A stretch of DNA of 26,000 nucleotides from Candidatus Aminicenantota bacterium (GCA_023135995.1 JAGLRY010000234.1:1-26000), one strand, 5' to 3'; shown: positions 1-6,610, numbered from the stretch's first letter. Notes: generated by a model not told the origin, from the sequence alone. Program-made: numbers and translations.

Positions 1-68
1 GTTCCGGGCTTCCCTCACATCTCCCATTGGGAGATGTACCATGCCCGTCCAGCCCTTCTCACGGTTTT
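1..68 (+). repeat. Hairpin-forming dispersed repeat, copy 1
   Basis: These 68 bases match the reverse complement of 5023-5090 at 65 positions without a gap. The core is a perfect 9-bp stem, ACATCTCCC at 17-25 with GGGAGATGT at 29-37, around a 3-base loop. An outer GGGCT (6-10) can pair with AGCCC (51-55). Two of the three differences lie in the loop or just outside the stem, so the stem itself is intact in both copies. The element may extend left beyond the window. Its nature (REP-like DNA, RNA structure or remnant of a mobile unit) is unknown. Confidence 0.8.
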
Positions 69-135
69 GGAAATACTTCCTTTCGAACACAGTATATCGC
101 ATGTTTGAGTGAGGATGTAGTAAAATATTAAAGTG

Positions 136-164
136 TTGACTATGGACGAGATCTATTCTATAAA
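136..164 (+). promoter_or_regulatory. Sigma-70-type promoter for the outer-membrane barrel gene
   Basis: TTGACT at 136-141 and TATAAA at 159-164 are separated by exactly 17 bases. Transcription would start near 171, leaving a leader of about 160 bases before the gene at 334. The same two hexamers with the same spacing occur upstream of the lytic transglycosylase gene at 8249-8277. Confidence 0.65.
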
Positions 165-181
165 AGTAATCTCGTACACAC

Positions 182-215
182 TGAATAATTCAAGTGAAAG
201 ATGAATAATTCAAGT
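182..215 (+). repeat. Tandem TGAATAATTCAAGT motif in the leader
   Basis: TGAATAATTCAAGT occurs at 182-195 and again at 202-215, a period of 20 bases or about two helical turns. The core TGAATAATTCA is nearly palindromic. Both copies lie just downstream of the predicted start of transcription of the barrel gene, where an operator would sit. Related but degenerate copies occur at 8141-8175 and 13664-13678. A regulator site is inference; a fragment of a dispersed repeat is equally possible. Confidence 0.5.
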
Positions 216-333
216 TGTAGAAGTGGACAGTTGACCTATATTAGGAACAAAATGAGCTCGGGCTTTCCCCTGGAATCGGGAGTTCAGCTTTTTGGCATAG
301 ATTTTGCAGAAGACTCAGAGAGAGGAGTAAAAA

Positions 334-1086
334 ATGAAGAAATATTTGCTTGTTTTTGTTGCACTTTTTTTATTGATCCCTGGATTTGCCTTTTCTGACC
401 TTGTGACATTCAAAGTGGGTTATTTTTTCCCCAGAGCGAATAGCGATCTCTGGCAACTGGAGTTCGAACAGATGACATTCGAAAAGAGTGATTTTCAAAA
501 CACTGTCTTTTGCTTCACCTACGAGTATTTCTTGTCCAACCAGATCAGTCTCACTGTGAGCTTAGATGGATACAACGAGAAGAAGGCCGGAAGCTACCTG
601 GATTATGTGGCCGATATCGTGGGTGATCAGATCTATGCTTTTGATTACGGACAGGGCTCTGCCATCTCACACGTTTTCACAGTCGGGATAACACCTCTCC
701 ATGCCTCGCTAAAGCTGACACCCTTTGGAAGACGAGCGAACATTATCCCTTATCTCGGAGGAGGTGTTGGCGTTTATATATGGACGGTGAGGATGCAGGG
801 GGACACAATTGATTTCGAAGATCCCATATTATTTTGGGACGAAGATCTCCAAAAAGAAGTGATCGGCTATCCCGTATATCCCACCGATATCCGAGTGGAG
901 AGCAAATTCACCGTGGGATTCCACGGATTTGTCGGCATCATGGTTCCCATTGCGAACAAGATCAGTGTCGAGGGAGAATTCAAATTCAACTACGCCAGCG
1001 GAAACCTGGATCCACACTTTCAGGGCTTCGAGAATTTTGACCTGAGCGGCTACCAGGTGACTATCGGAATTAATTACTGGTTCTAA
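334..1086 (+). CDS. Small outer-membrane beta-barrel protein
   Basis: This 250-residue protein is probably an outer-membrane barrel of the OmpA-N/OmpW-like porin type; no specific function is recognisable. A signal peptide spans about residues 1-21 (MKK, hydrophobic core, AFS/D cleavage). The rest alternates polar and aromatic residues as in beta strands, with a glycine-rich turn (LGGGVG) near residue 150. It ends in ITIGINYWF, and a terminal Phe with alternating hydrophobics is the usual sorting signal for the BAM machinery. The start has a good ribosome site (GAGAGGAG, 318-325). It is a single-gene unit with its own promoter (136-164) and convergent with the NYN gene. Its ligand or role cannot be told from sequence. 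Confidence 0.8.
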   Translation: MKKYLLVFVALFLLIPGFAFSDLVTFKVGYFFPRANSDLWQLEFEQMTFEKSDFQNTVFCFTYEYFLSNQISLTVSLDGYNEKKAGSYLDYVADIVGDQIYAFDYGQGSAISHVFTVGITPLHASLKLTPFGRRANIIPYLGGGVGVYIWTVRMQGDTIDFEDPILFWDEDLQKEVIGYPVYPTDIRVESKFTVGFHGFVGIMVPIANKISVEGEFKFNYASGNLDPHFQGFENFDLSGYQVTIGINYWF

Positions 1087-1469
1087 ATCGTTCAGAGAAG
1101 CTGCCGCCTGTTTCCATGGCCAGAAGCGACCTCTGAACAGATCCTTACTATTTTCGGTTCATAGCAAGAATGAGTACCTGAGGCTATCATTTGGTTATAT
1201 AGAATCAGAAGAGATACCCAAAACGTTTTTACAATTAAAAAATTGGATCCTGTGAAAATCATTGATGCCTTAAGATTGATGTCAGATTCGGTGAAAATGT
1301 TTCAGTTGGTTGAGTTGTTAGGGTAAGGCCTGAAAATCCGGAAACATTTTTTATCCTTAGTGCCTACTCCATTAAAGGAGACTTTCGCTCAATATCGTAT
1401 TTTACAGAAATAGAATGGAAACAGAGTAAAAAATGCCACTTTAACAACGGCAGAAGTCGTAATTCCGAA
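1087..1469. other. Intergenic region between convergent genes
   Basis: No convincing gene is present in these 383 bases. GTTCAGAG at 1090-1097 is the exact inverse of CTCTGAAC at 1131-1138, right behind the barrel gene stop, but the 33-base loop and the lack of a T-run make it a poor terminator. An open frame of about 50 codons (1174-1326) has no good start and no ribosome site. It may be chance or a remnant. Confidence 0.5.
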
Positions 1470-2222
1470 TCATTCTTTGTTTCTTACATACATTGTGGTA
1501 GTGCCGGATTCATCCTGGAACCGCAGCTCAAATAATTTTGCATAGGATTTAATAAGCTGAGATAACTGTTTGAATCCATATGTGCGCGGATCGAAGCCAG
1601 GGTCAAGTTGATGCAAATAAAATCCCATGGTCGCCAAGTTGGCCCAGCCGTCTTCTTGTATGGCCATTTCAAAAGCTCCCTTGAGCAGAGGCAAAGGATC
1701 CAGCTTCCTGGATTTTTCCTCCTTAGCAGAGATTTTTTTTGATGTCTTTTTTCCCCGGGAAGTCTCTTTAGGCATAAGGTTTTCAGTATAAATAAAAACA
1801 TTGCAGCCATTAACAAAAGCTTTTGGGGTCAATTGTTTGCCAATTCCCATAACAAAAATGCCACTTTCCCGGATGCGAGTGGCCAGGCGGGTATAATCAC
1901 TATCGCTCGAGACTATGCAGAAACCGTCAACCAGTTTTCCATGCAGGATATCCATAGCATCAATGATCATAGCACTGTCTGTGGCATTCTTGCCTACGGT
2001 GTAACGGAACTGCTGAATCGGCTGAATAGCAGCTGCATTCAATGTGTCTTTCCAACCCTGCATATTGGCGGTTGTCCAGTCTCCATATATCCGTCTGATA
2101 GTTAATTTCCCATATTTGCTGGTTTCTGTCAGTATCTTGCCTATGAGCATGGGCTGGGCATTGTCGCCATCTATGAGCAAAGCGATTTTTTTGGTTTCAC
2201 TTTCTAATAATGTATCGACCAT
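1470..2222 (-). CDS. NYN-domain (PIN-like) ribonuclease-type protein with OST-HTH domain
   Basis: The product has 250 residues. Residues about 12-148 form a NYN/DUF88 (LabA-type) domain with the expected acidic residues: D18 and D20 in LIDGDN, D82 in KNATDSAM, D107 and D109 in SSDSD. NYN domains share the PIN nuclease fold and are thought to bind metal and cut RNA. A Lys/Ser-rich linker (about 150-172) leads to a C-terminal OST-HTH/LOTUS-like domain (about 175-245), a winged helix linked to RNA binding. The ribosome site GGAAGGAA stands 6 bases before the ATG. The gene stands alone, so context does not suggest a substrate. All acidic positions are present, so I expect an active enzyme. Confidence 0.88.
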   Translation of the reverse strand: MVDTLLESETKKIALLIDGDNAQPMLIGKILTETSKYGKLTIRRIYGDWTTANMQGWKDTLNAAAIQPIQQFRYTVGKNATDSAMIIDAMDILHGKLVDGFCIVSSDSDYTRLATRIRESGIFVMGIGKQLTPKAFVNGCNVFIYTENLMPKETSRGKKTSKKISAKEEKSRKLDPLPLLKGAFEMAIQEDGWANLATMGFYLHQLDPGFDPRTYGFKQLSQLIKSYAKLFELRFQDESGTTTMYVRNKE

Positions 2223-2312
2223 AATAATTCCTTCCTATTTTTTTCGCTATTTCCCGCTCAGGTATTGTACTTCTCTTTTGTAATATTTCATACCCTCTTG
2301 GACAATATTTCA

Positions 2313-2318
2313 ATTATA
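2313..2318 (-). promoter_or_regulatory. Possible -10 box for the NYN gene
   Basis: On the minus strand this reads TATAAT, the perfect -10 hexamer. The -35 position 17 bases upstream reads TGAAAC, a poor match. Transcription would start near 2306, giving a leader of about 84 bases. The region is AT-rich, so a chance match is possible. Confidence 0.35.
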
Positions 2319-2358
2319 CTAACATACACCTCAAGGTTTCATAGGGTGTTTTGCCTTT

Positions 2359-2394
2359 AAGGGGAGTGTCCGCTTTTCTGTGTAAACTCCCTTT
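2359..2394. mobile_element. Possible solo insertion-sequence end (IS256-like)
   Basis: AAGGGGAGT at 2359-2367 pairs with ACTCCCTTT at 2386-2394, with one G-T wobble. The interior contains GTGTCCGCTTTTCTGTGTAA. A GTGTCC block next to TGTGTAAACTC resembles, from memory, the terminal repeats of IS256-family elements. No transposase gene or second end is seen nearby, so this could be a solo end, a miniature element or chance. Confidence 0.3.
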
Positions 2395-2606
2395 TCCCAA
2401 TCAAACATATTTTCCCAGACGATCTTCAAAAAAGATCATTAGTTGTGAGGAATTTTATAAACGTGCGCAGATCCGCAGACGCCGAGAAGGCGATGAGGGA
2501 ATGACGCTTAAAATCTGAGCTGGAGCGAAAACATCTCCTCTGATTCTATCCCAGAAAGCACTTATTATTATGATGAGCCCTTTTTTCCTTTTGCCGCCAG
2601 GGTTTA

Positions 2607-3122
2607 TCAAAAGGAATCGTAAGAGATAATTTTTTCGAGGGGCTTTCGTCCACGAAACTCTGGCACTTCACCCGGGTATCCCAGGGGAGTGAGAGCCAGC
2701 ACTTTAACATGATCGGGAACATCGAGCAAGGATTTGACTTCCTCTTCCTCGAAGGAACCGATCCAACATGTCCCCAGTCCCTCCTCTTGTGCCTGCAGGA
2801 TCAAATGCTCCAGAGCGATAGTGACATCCACTGGCCACGATTTCATGTATCGTCCCATGGCTCGATAACACTCGTCGGGAAAACCGCAAGCGATAATGAT
2901 GAGCGGTGCATCAGCGATAAAGTCCTGTTGATTGGAAGCTTTGGCCAATCTTTTCTTGAGTTCACTATTCTGGACGATAACAAATTTCCACGGCTGGAGA
3001 TTTTTCCCTGAAGGCGCAAGACGAGCGGCCTCAAGAACTCTGAGGATACTCTCTTCAGGAATGGGATCACTCTTGTATACTCTGACACTCCGTCTCTCCC
3101 GGATGACATCCAATACACTCAT
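2607..3122 (-). CDS. Nitroreductase-family FMN oxidoreductase
   Basis: This 171-residue protein belongs to the small nitroreductase family: flavin enzymes that reduce nitro or quinone compounds with NAD(P)H, usually as dimers. The N-terminal RRSVR motif (10-14) and PSGKNLQPW (37-45) match the FMN-binding segments, and GLGTCWIG (115-122) matches the conserved C-terminal flavin-contact loop. The length fits the short subfamily. A strong ribosome site (AAGGAGGT) precedes the ATG. The gene lies 64 bases behind the glycosyltransferase on the same strand and may be the last gene of that unit. The physiological substrate cannot be inferred. Confidence 0.9.
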   Translation of the reverse strand: MSVLDVIRERRSVRVYKSDPIPEESILRVLEAARLAPSGKNLQPWKFVIVQNSELKKRLAKASNQQDFIADAPLIIIACGFPDECYRAMGRYMKSWPVDVTIALEHLILQAQEEGLGTCWIGSFEEEEVKSLLDVPDHVKVLALTPLGYPGEVPEFRGRKPLEKIISYDSF

Positions 3123-3186
3123 CAGACCTCCTTTTTCACTCCTAACAAAATTAAATATATTTTACACGAATTCGATCCTTAGGGAG

Positions 3187-4038
3187 TCAAGAATCTTTTC
3201 TGCCGGACTTGTAAACGTCAATGAGTTTCCTGTATTTTTCAGCATCGGCCGTTTTTCCTCTTTTTGCAAACCCGTTCACCAACACCCGGCTCTTCTTGAC
3301 GATCTCTGCCTGGACAAGACCTCTCTGATGGGGGGACAGGTCCATAGACAGGGCTTTTTCCAACGCTTTGATCCGGAACCTGTCCATTCCCCAGTGTCTT
3401 TGGGATAACTGGTCCTCATGTCCCCCTCTCTTGACGATCAGTGGGCGGGTCAAAAAATAGACAGGATACCGGTGCGCCAGTCGGATCCCAAAATCATAAT
3501 CCTCACAGATAGGAAGATTCTCATCGAATGAGCCGATCTTTTCGAAGACCTCTCTCCGAAAAAGGGCGGAGGAGAGACTGATAAGACAGAGGGGCAGAAC
3601 CTTGTCAAAGATCCAACCGGAATATTTCTGGTGTCTTTTCTTGGGATTCACAAAGATCCTGTTCCTGATCCATGTCTCTTCCGTATAACATATCATTGCG
3701 CGGGAAACGGTGTTCATCAAACTCATCTGAACTCCGATCTTGTCCCTCTTCCAAAGATCGTCAGAATCCAAAAAAGCGATAAAGTCTCCCCTGGCACGCT
3801 GCAGACCCACATTCCTTGCTGTACTCACTCCCCTGTTCTCCTGATAGATATACCGGATGTCACGAGCAAAGGATTGGACAACTTCCCCGGTTTCATCCGT
3901 CGATCCATCATCAACCACGATGATCTCAAAAAGTTGCGTAGTGTCCGGCTCTCGAAAATAATCCTGGTCCAGAACAGATTGGACCGCTTCTTTTAAAAAC
4001 CTAGCCCTGTTAAATGTGGGAATGATGACAGTAATCAT
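3187..4038 (-). CDS. Family 2 glycosyltransferase (GT-A fold)
   Basis: The 283-residue protein starts with the classic GT2 pattern ITVIIPTFNRARFL. It carries the nucleotide-sugar motifs DDGS (43-46) and DSDD (91-94, the DXD metal site) and an acidic pair E179/D180 in the position of the catalytic base (ICEDYDFGIRLA). No membrane segments are evident, so it is probably cytosolic or peripheral. Such enzymes add sugars to lipopolysaccharide, exopolysaccharide or glycoproteins; the acceptor is unknown. Its ATG overlaps the stop of the preceding LEA2-like gene (4035-4038), so the two are probably translationally coupled. There is no surrounding polysaccharide cluster, which is unusual for a GT2 gene. 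Confidence 0.93.
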   Translation of the reverse strand: MITVIIPTFNRARFLKEAVQSVLDQDYFREPDTTQLFEIIVVDDGSTDETGEVVQSFARDIRYIYQENRGVSTARNVGLQRARGDFIAFLDSDDLWKRDKIGVQMSLMNTVSRAMICYTEETWIRNRIFVNPKKRHQKYSGWIFDKVLPLCLISLSSALFRREVFEKIGSFDENLPICEDYDFGIRLAHRYPVYFLTRPLIVKRGGHEDQLSQRHWGMDRFRIKALEKALSMDLSPHQRGLVQAEIVKKSRVLVNGFAKRGKTADAEKYRKLIDVYKSGRKDS

Positions 4039-4880
4039 GAAGAGGGTTTATTGATAATGGTATCTTTGGACACATCAAAGGGGATCTCCAGCCTTCCCCA
4101 TACCGTGTGGATCTCGATCATCCCGGAAAACTCGCAGGGGGCTGTATCCTGTTGCAAAAAGGCATACACGTCCTTTCCCACCTCAAAAAAATTCAATAAC
4201 ATGGGGAGTTGGAACGTCTTCTCGCCATGGGTGGGAATGCTTTTGTCCCCACCGATGCTACCACCACCGATGGAAAAATTCCCCACCTTGATCCTGTAGC
4301 TGACTCTCTGGACAAGGAGCTCGAACTCATTCATATTCATCAATTTTATCTCAAGATTCAGATCCGAGCCACCGATCGTGAGCATGTTGATGTTGAGTGC
4401 AACAAGGTCGACCTGGGGATCGCTGTAGATCGGGAACTCTCCGGAGAAGGAAAATGGAAGACGCCCCCGTTCCTTTTTTTCATCGGCAAATGCCAGTTCG
4501 CCCATGATATAACACAGAGCTTTTCCCTTGGCCTGAATCCCGGGGACTGTCCGAAACAGATGCTCATACGTGACCTTGACAGGCAAGGCTATGAGAGTCT
4601 CCTCGGAAGGATTGAGCCTGAGTCTTGAATCCAGGGAGGTCTGCAAACGGAGGTATTCCGTCTGATCAACGACGAAACGGTAGGAGTAACCGGATAGATA
4701 GTAGGCTTTTGAGGAGGAATTTTTTATTTTGACATAGAACACAAGGTTCAAGCCTGTATGGTCCAGGTCCTGAACCTGTCTTTCTCTCAACAAGATCGTG
4801 ATATCATCTTTTAAAGATAAAGAAAGCGCGCCGACAGGAAGGATACAGAGCAGCAAAAACAGGATACACCATCGTCTCAT
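4035..4880 (-). CDS. Exported LEA2/WHy-like protein of unknown function
   Basis: The product has 281 residues with a signal peptide (about 1-20, MRRW then a hydrophobic stretch ending GALS), so it is periplasmic or surface-exposed. Two beta-rich segments follow. Both contain the pattern of LEA14/WHy domains, in which a polypeptide compares the strengths of conserved N and F/Y strand ends: about 30-110 (NLVFYVKIKNSSSKAYYLSG) and about 150-250 (LNLEIKLMNMNEFELLVQRV). LEA2 domains are Ig-like beta sandwiches linked in some organisms to desiccation tolerance; in bacteria their role is mostly unknown. The family call is moderate. The gene is first in a unit with the glycosyltransferase and has a promoter at 4911-4939. 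Confidence 0.65.
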   Translation of the reverse strand: MRRWCILFLLLCILPVGALSLSLKDDITILLRERQVQDLDHTGLNLVFYVKIKNSSSKAYYLSGYSYRFVVDQTEYLRLQTSLDSRLRLNPSEETLIALPVKVTYEHLFRTVPGIQAKGKALCYIMGELAFADEKKERGRLPFSFSGEFPIYSDPQVDLVALNINMLTIGGSDLNLEIKLMNMNEFELLVQRVSYRIKVGNFSIGGGSIGGDKSIPTHGEKTFQLPMLLNFFEVGKDVYAFLQQDTAPCEFSGMIEIHTVWGRLEIPFDVSKDTIINKPSS

Positions 4881-4910
4881 GTCTCAAATCTCCTAACTTA
4901 TGAGCTAATA

Positions 4911-4939
4911 AGAATACACTAATCTCTTTGAAACGACAA
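4911..4939 (-). promoter_or_regulatory. Promoter for the LEA2-like/glycosyltransferase unit
   Basis: On the minus strand TTGTCG (4934-4939) and TATTCT (4911-4916) are 17 bases apart. Transcription would begin near 4904, about 24 bases before the ATG at 4880, with a GGAG ribosome site between them. Confidence 0.5.
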
Positions 4940-4955
4940 CCCTCCTGCCCCTGTG

Positions 4956-4990
4956 AGCATCCCCAAAACCGTGATGGCATGAATCACATT
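4956..4990 (-). repeat. 35-bp dispersed repeat, copy 1
   Basis: These 35 bases match 13615-13649 at 34 positions, in the same orientation. The unit includes a small hairpin, GTGAT (4971-4975) and ATCAC (4983-4987). Read on the minus strand it encodes CDSCHHGFGDA in both copies, because the one difference is silent (Ser TCA or TCC). It lies 32 bases from the hairpin repeat copy 2. Confidence 0.75.
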
Positions 4991-5022
4991 GTGTTATTGA
5001 GTGTTCCAATTGTGTGGTGGAG

Positions 5023-5090
5023 AAAACCGTGTGAAGGGCTGGACGGGCATGGCACATCTCCCAAGGGGAGATGTGAGGGAAGCCCGGAAC
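5023..5090 (-). repeat. Hairpin-forming dispersed repeat, copy 2
   Basis: This is the inverted partner of 1-68 (65 of 68 identical). The 9-bp stem ACATCTCCC/GGGAGATGT (5054-5074) is perfect here too, with a different 3-base loop. After the 68 matching bases the similarity to copy 1 falls sharply, although GAACAC reappears at the corresponding position. The two copies enclose about 5 kb containing the barrel, NYN, nitroreductase, glycosyltransferase and LEA2-like genes. Confidence 0.8.
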
Positions 5091-5110
5091 CGAGCTCATA
5101 AAAACCTTTT

Positions 5111-5159
5111 TTGTAGGGACCGTTTCCCAAACGGTCCGTTCGGGGAACGGACCCTACAA
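5111..5159. repeat. REP-like palindrome
   Basis: TTGTAGGGACCGTTTCCC (5111-5128) pairs with its inverse at 5142-5159, 16 of 18 positions. The centre contains AACGG-T-CCGTT, itself a near-palindrome. The pattern of TGTAGGG, an inverted core and CCCTACA is typical of intergenic REP-like elements in several bacterial phyla. It lies between the hairpin repeat and the peptidase gene; without a T-run it is not an obvious terminator. Confidence 0.7.
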
Positions 5160-5238
5160 ATAGAGGAGGAGGGTTTGAATTTTTCGAGATGCTCGTATAT
5201 CATCCCTTTAACATGAATCCCCCAAAAAGGAGAGTCTT

Positions 5239-6489
5239 ATGAGAAAAAACGCCGTTTTTCTTTCCCTCTGTGTATTGGTTTTTTTCCTGTGCTGTGTTTT
5301 ATACGAGTGCAGCCCGGAACAAAAGATCATCGAGAGGCAGGCGATCCAGATCGGAGAGAGCGATATCCAAGAAAAAAATGTTGTCCTCTACAAAACGGGT
5401 GAGTTTCGGGGCCATGAGAGAACTTATCTCACAACGGATCTCTCAGGAATCGAAAAGCCAGTATCTCCCGATGAATTCACACAATATTTCCACACTCCTC
5501 CTGTCCGCCAGTACAGAACCAGCACATGTTGGTGCTTCGCCACTACATCCTTTTTTGAATCCGAACTGAAGAGGCTGGGGAGAGGAGAATTCAAGCTCTC
5601 TGAACTGTATACGGTGTACTGGGAATTCCTCGAAAAAGCCAGGGGTTTTATTCAGAGAAAGGGAGACCAACTCTTCACGGCAGGATCTGAACACAATGCT
5701 GTGATCGCCCGGATGAAAGAATATGGCGCGGTTCCAGCCTCGGCCTACACCGGATTACTCCCAGGGCAGACGGAACACGATCACAGCCAGCTCTATAAGG
5801 AGATCGAGAAATACTTGATGTTCTGTAAAGAACACGGCTATTGGGATGAGGATCAGGCCGTCTCTTACGTGAAGAGTATACTGAACAAGTATTTAGGGGC
5901 TCCGCCGGAAACGATCCAGGTCAACGGACAAACCATGACGCCCAAAGAATACTTGGACGAAATTCTTCAGATTCCTCTTGATGATTATGTGTCGTTGATC
6001 AGCTTCAAATACATTCCATTCTACACAATGGGAGAGTTTAAAGTCCCGGACAACTGGTGGCACAGCAAGGACTACTACAATGTGCCGCTCGAGGAGTTTT
6101 ATGAGGCTATCGTCAGCGCTCTCAAGAACGGATACACAGTGGACTTTGGTGGGGACATCTCAGAACCCGGGATCAGTGGAGACGACGACATCGCCATCAT
6201 CCCGACCTTTGATATCCATCCGCAACTCGTCGACCAGGACAGCCGGGAGTTCCGGTTTAACAAAAAAACATCCACGGACGACCATGCCATCCATGCTGTC
6301 GGTATCAAAGAAACAGGAGGCCACACCTGGTTCTTGATCAAAGATTCGGGAGCGAATGCTCAGAGAGGACAGTTTCCGGGCTATTACATGTACAGGGATG
6401 ACTACGTCAAACTCAAGATGCTCACCATAACAGTCCACAACGATGCGGTGACTGACCTCCTCGCCAAGTTTCCTCGCTGGGGAAACTGA
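5239..6489 (+). CDS. Exported papain-like C1 peptidase (bleomycin hydrolase-related)
   Basis: This 416-residue protein resembles the C1B/aminopeptidase C branch of papain-like peptidases. A hydrophobic leader (about 5-21) indicates export; Cys24 in VLYEC could be a lipidation site but fits the lipobox poorly. The oxyanion Gln is probably Q91 and the nucleophile C97 in TSTCWCFAT. The catalytic His is H349 in DDHAIHAVGI. The third member, normally Asn in an ENSW or KNSW motif, reads D369 in IKDSGANAQ. Bleomycin hydrolases are usually cytosolic hexamers of about 450 residues, so an exported version is notable. A good AAGGAGA ribosome site lies 5 bases before the ATG. Its substrate is unknown; it may be a peptide scavenger or envelope protease. 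Confidence 0.8.
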   Translation: MRKNAVFLSLCVLVFFLCCVLYECSPEQKIIERQAIQIGESDIQEKNVVLYKTGEFRGHERTYLTTDLSGIEKPVSPDEFTQYFHTPPVRQYRTSTCWCFATTSFFESELKRLGRGEFKLSELYTVYWEFLEKARGFIQRKGDQLFTAGSEHNAVIARMKEYGAVPASAYTGLLPGQTEHDHSQLYKEIEKYLMFCKEHGYWDEDQAVSYVKSILNKYLGAPPETIQVNGQTMTPKEYLDEILQIPLDDYVSLISFKYIPFYTMGEFKVPDNWWHSKDYYNVPLEEFYEAIVSALKNGYTVDFGGDISEPGISGDDDIAIIPTFDIHPQLVDQDSREFRFNKKTSTDDHAIHAVGIKETGGHTWFLIKDSGANAQRGQFPGYYMYRDDYVKLKMLTITVHNDAVTDLLAKFPRWGN

Positions 6490-6596
6490 GAGTGTTTTAG
6501 ATATCATACGATCTGATCAATCGGAATAACATCAACACAGATTTGGAAATACTAACGTTGAATAGATGTCTCTGGCAATCCTGCTGCGGGAAGCTA

Positions 6597-6602
6597 TATA
6601 AT
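6597..6602 (+). promoter_or_regulatory. Possible -10 box directly before the nucleotidyltransferase gene
   Basis: TATAAT stands 8 bases before the ATG at 6611. Transcription from it would start at or within 2-3 bases of the start codon and give a practically leaderless message. The -35 region is weak (GGCAAT at 17 bases spacing). A GAGG at 6604-6607 could serve as ribosome site for read-through from the peptidase gene. Confidence 0.3.
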
Positions 6603-6610
6603 AGAGGCCG

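Larger units (their letters stand above)
2223..2606. other. Intergenic region with hairpins and a possible insertion-sequence end
   Basis: No gene is apparent in these 384 bases. The region holds a possible -10 box for the NYN gene (2313-2318), an inverted repeat resembling an IS256-type end (2359-2394), a perfect 6-bp hairpin GATCTT/AAGATC (2421-2437), and a small CGCC/GGCG hairpin (2480-2492). No classical terminator with a T-run is seen for the nitroreductase gene that ends at 2607. Confidence 0.5.
4881..5238. other. Divergent intergenic region packed with repeats
   Basis: These 358 bases separate the LEA2-like gene (minus) from the peptidase gene (plus). They hold, in order, a minus-strand promoter (4911-4939), the 35-bp repeat (4956-4990), hairpin repeat copy 2 (5023-5090) and a REP-like palindrome (5111-5159). 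A minus-strand frame at 4905-5099 crosses the repeats and is not believed to be a gene. No good plus-strand promoter for the peptidase is visible; TTGAAT (5175-5180) followed 15 bases later by TATATC is the best candidate and is weak. Confidence 0.6.

Noticed and set aside
1090..1138. 8-bp inverted repeat behind the barrel gene as terminator
   Set aside because: The loop is 33 bases and no T-run follows, so it does not meet the pattern of an intrinsic terminator.
1174..1326. Short open frame that looks slightly coding (VKIIDALRLMSDSVKMFQLV)
   Set aside because: It begins after a stop with no ATG, the only internal start is a GTG at 1252 without a ribosome site, and I recognise no family. Kept only as a possible remnant.
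4905..5099. A 64-codon minus-strand frame containing CXXCH, like a small cytochrome
   Set aside because: It consists mostly of the two repeats. In the part shared with copy 1 all three base differences change the amino acid (P/H, C/Y, H/L), while the DNA hairpin stem is kept, so the fold and not a protein seems constrained there. There is no convincing ribosome site.
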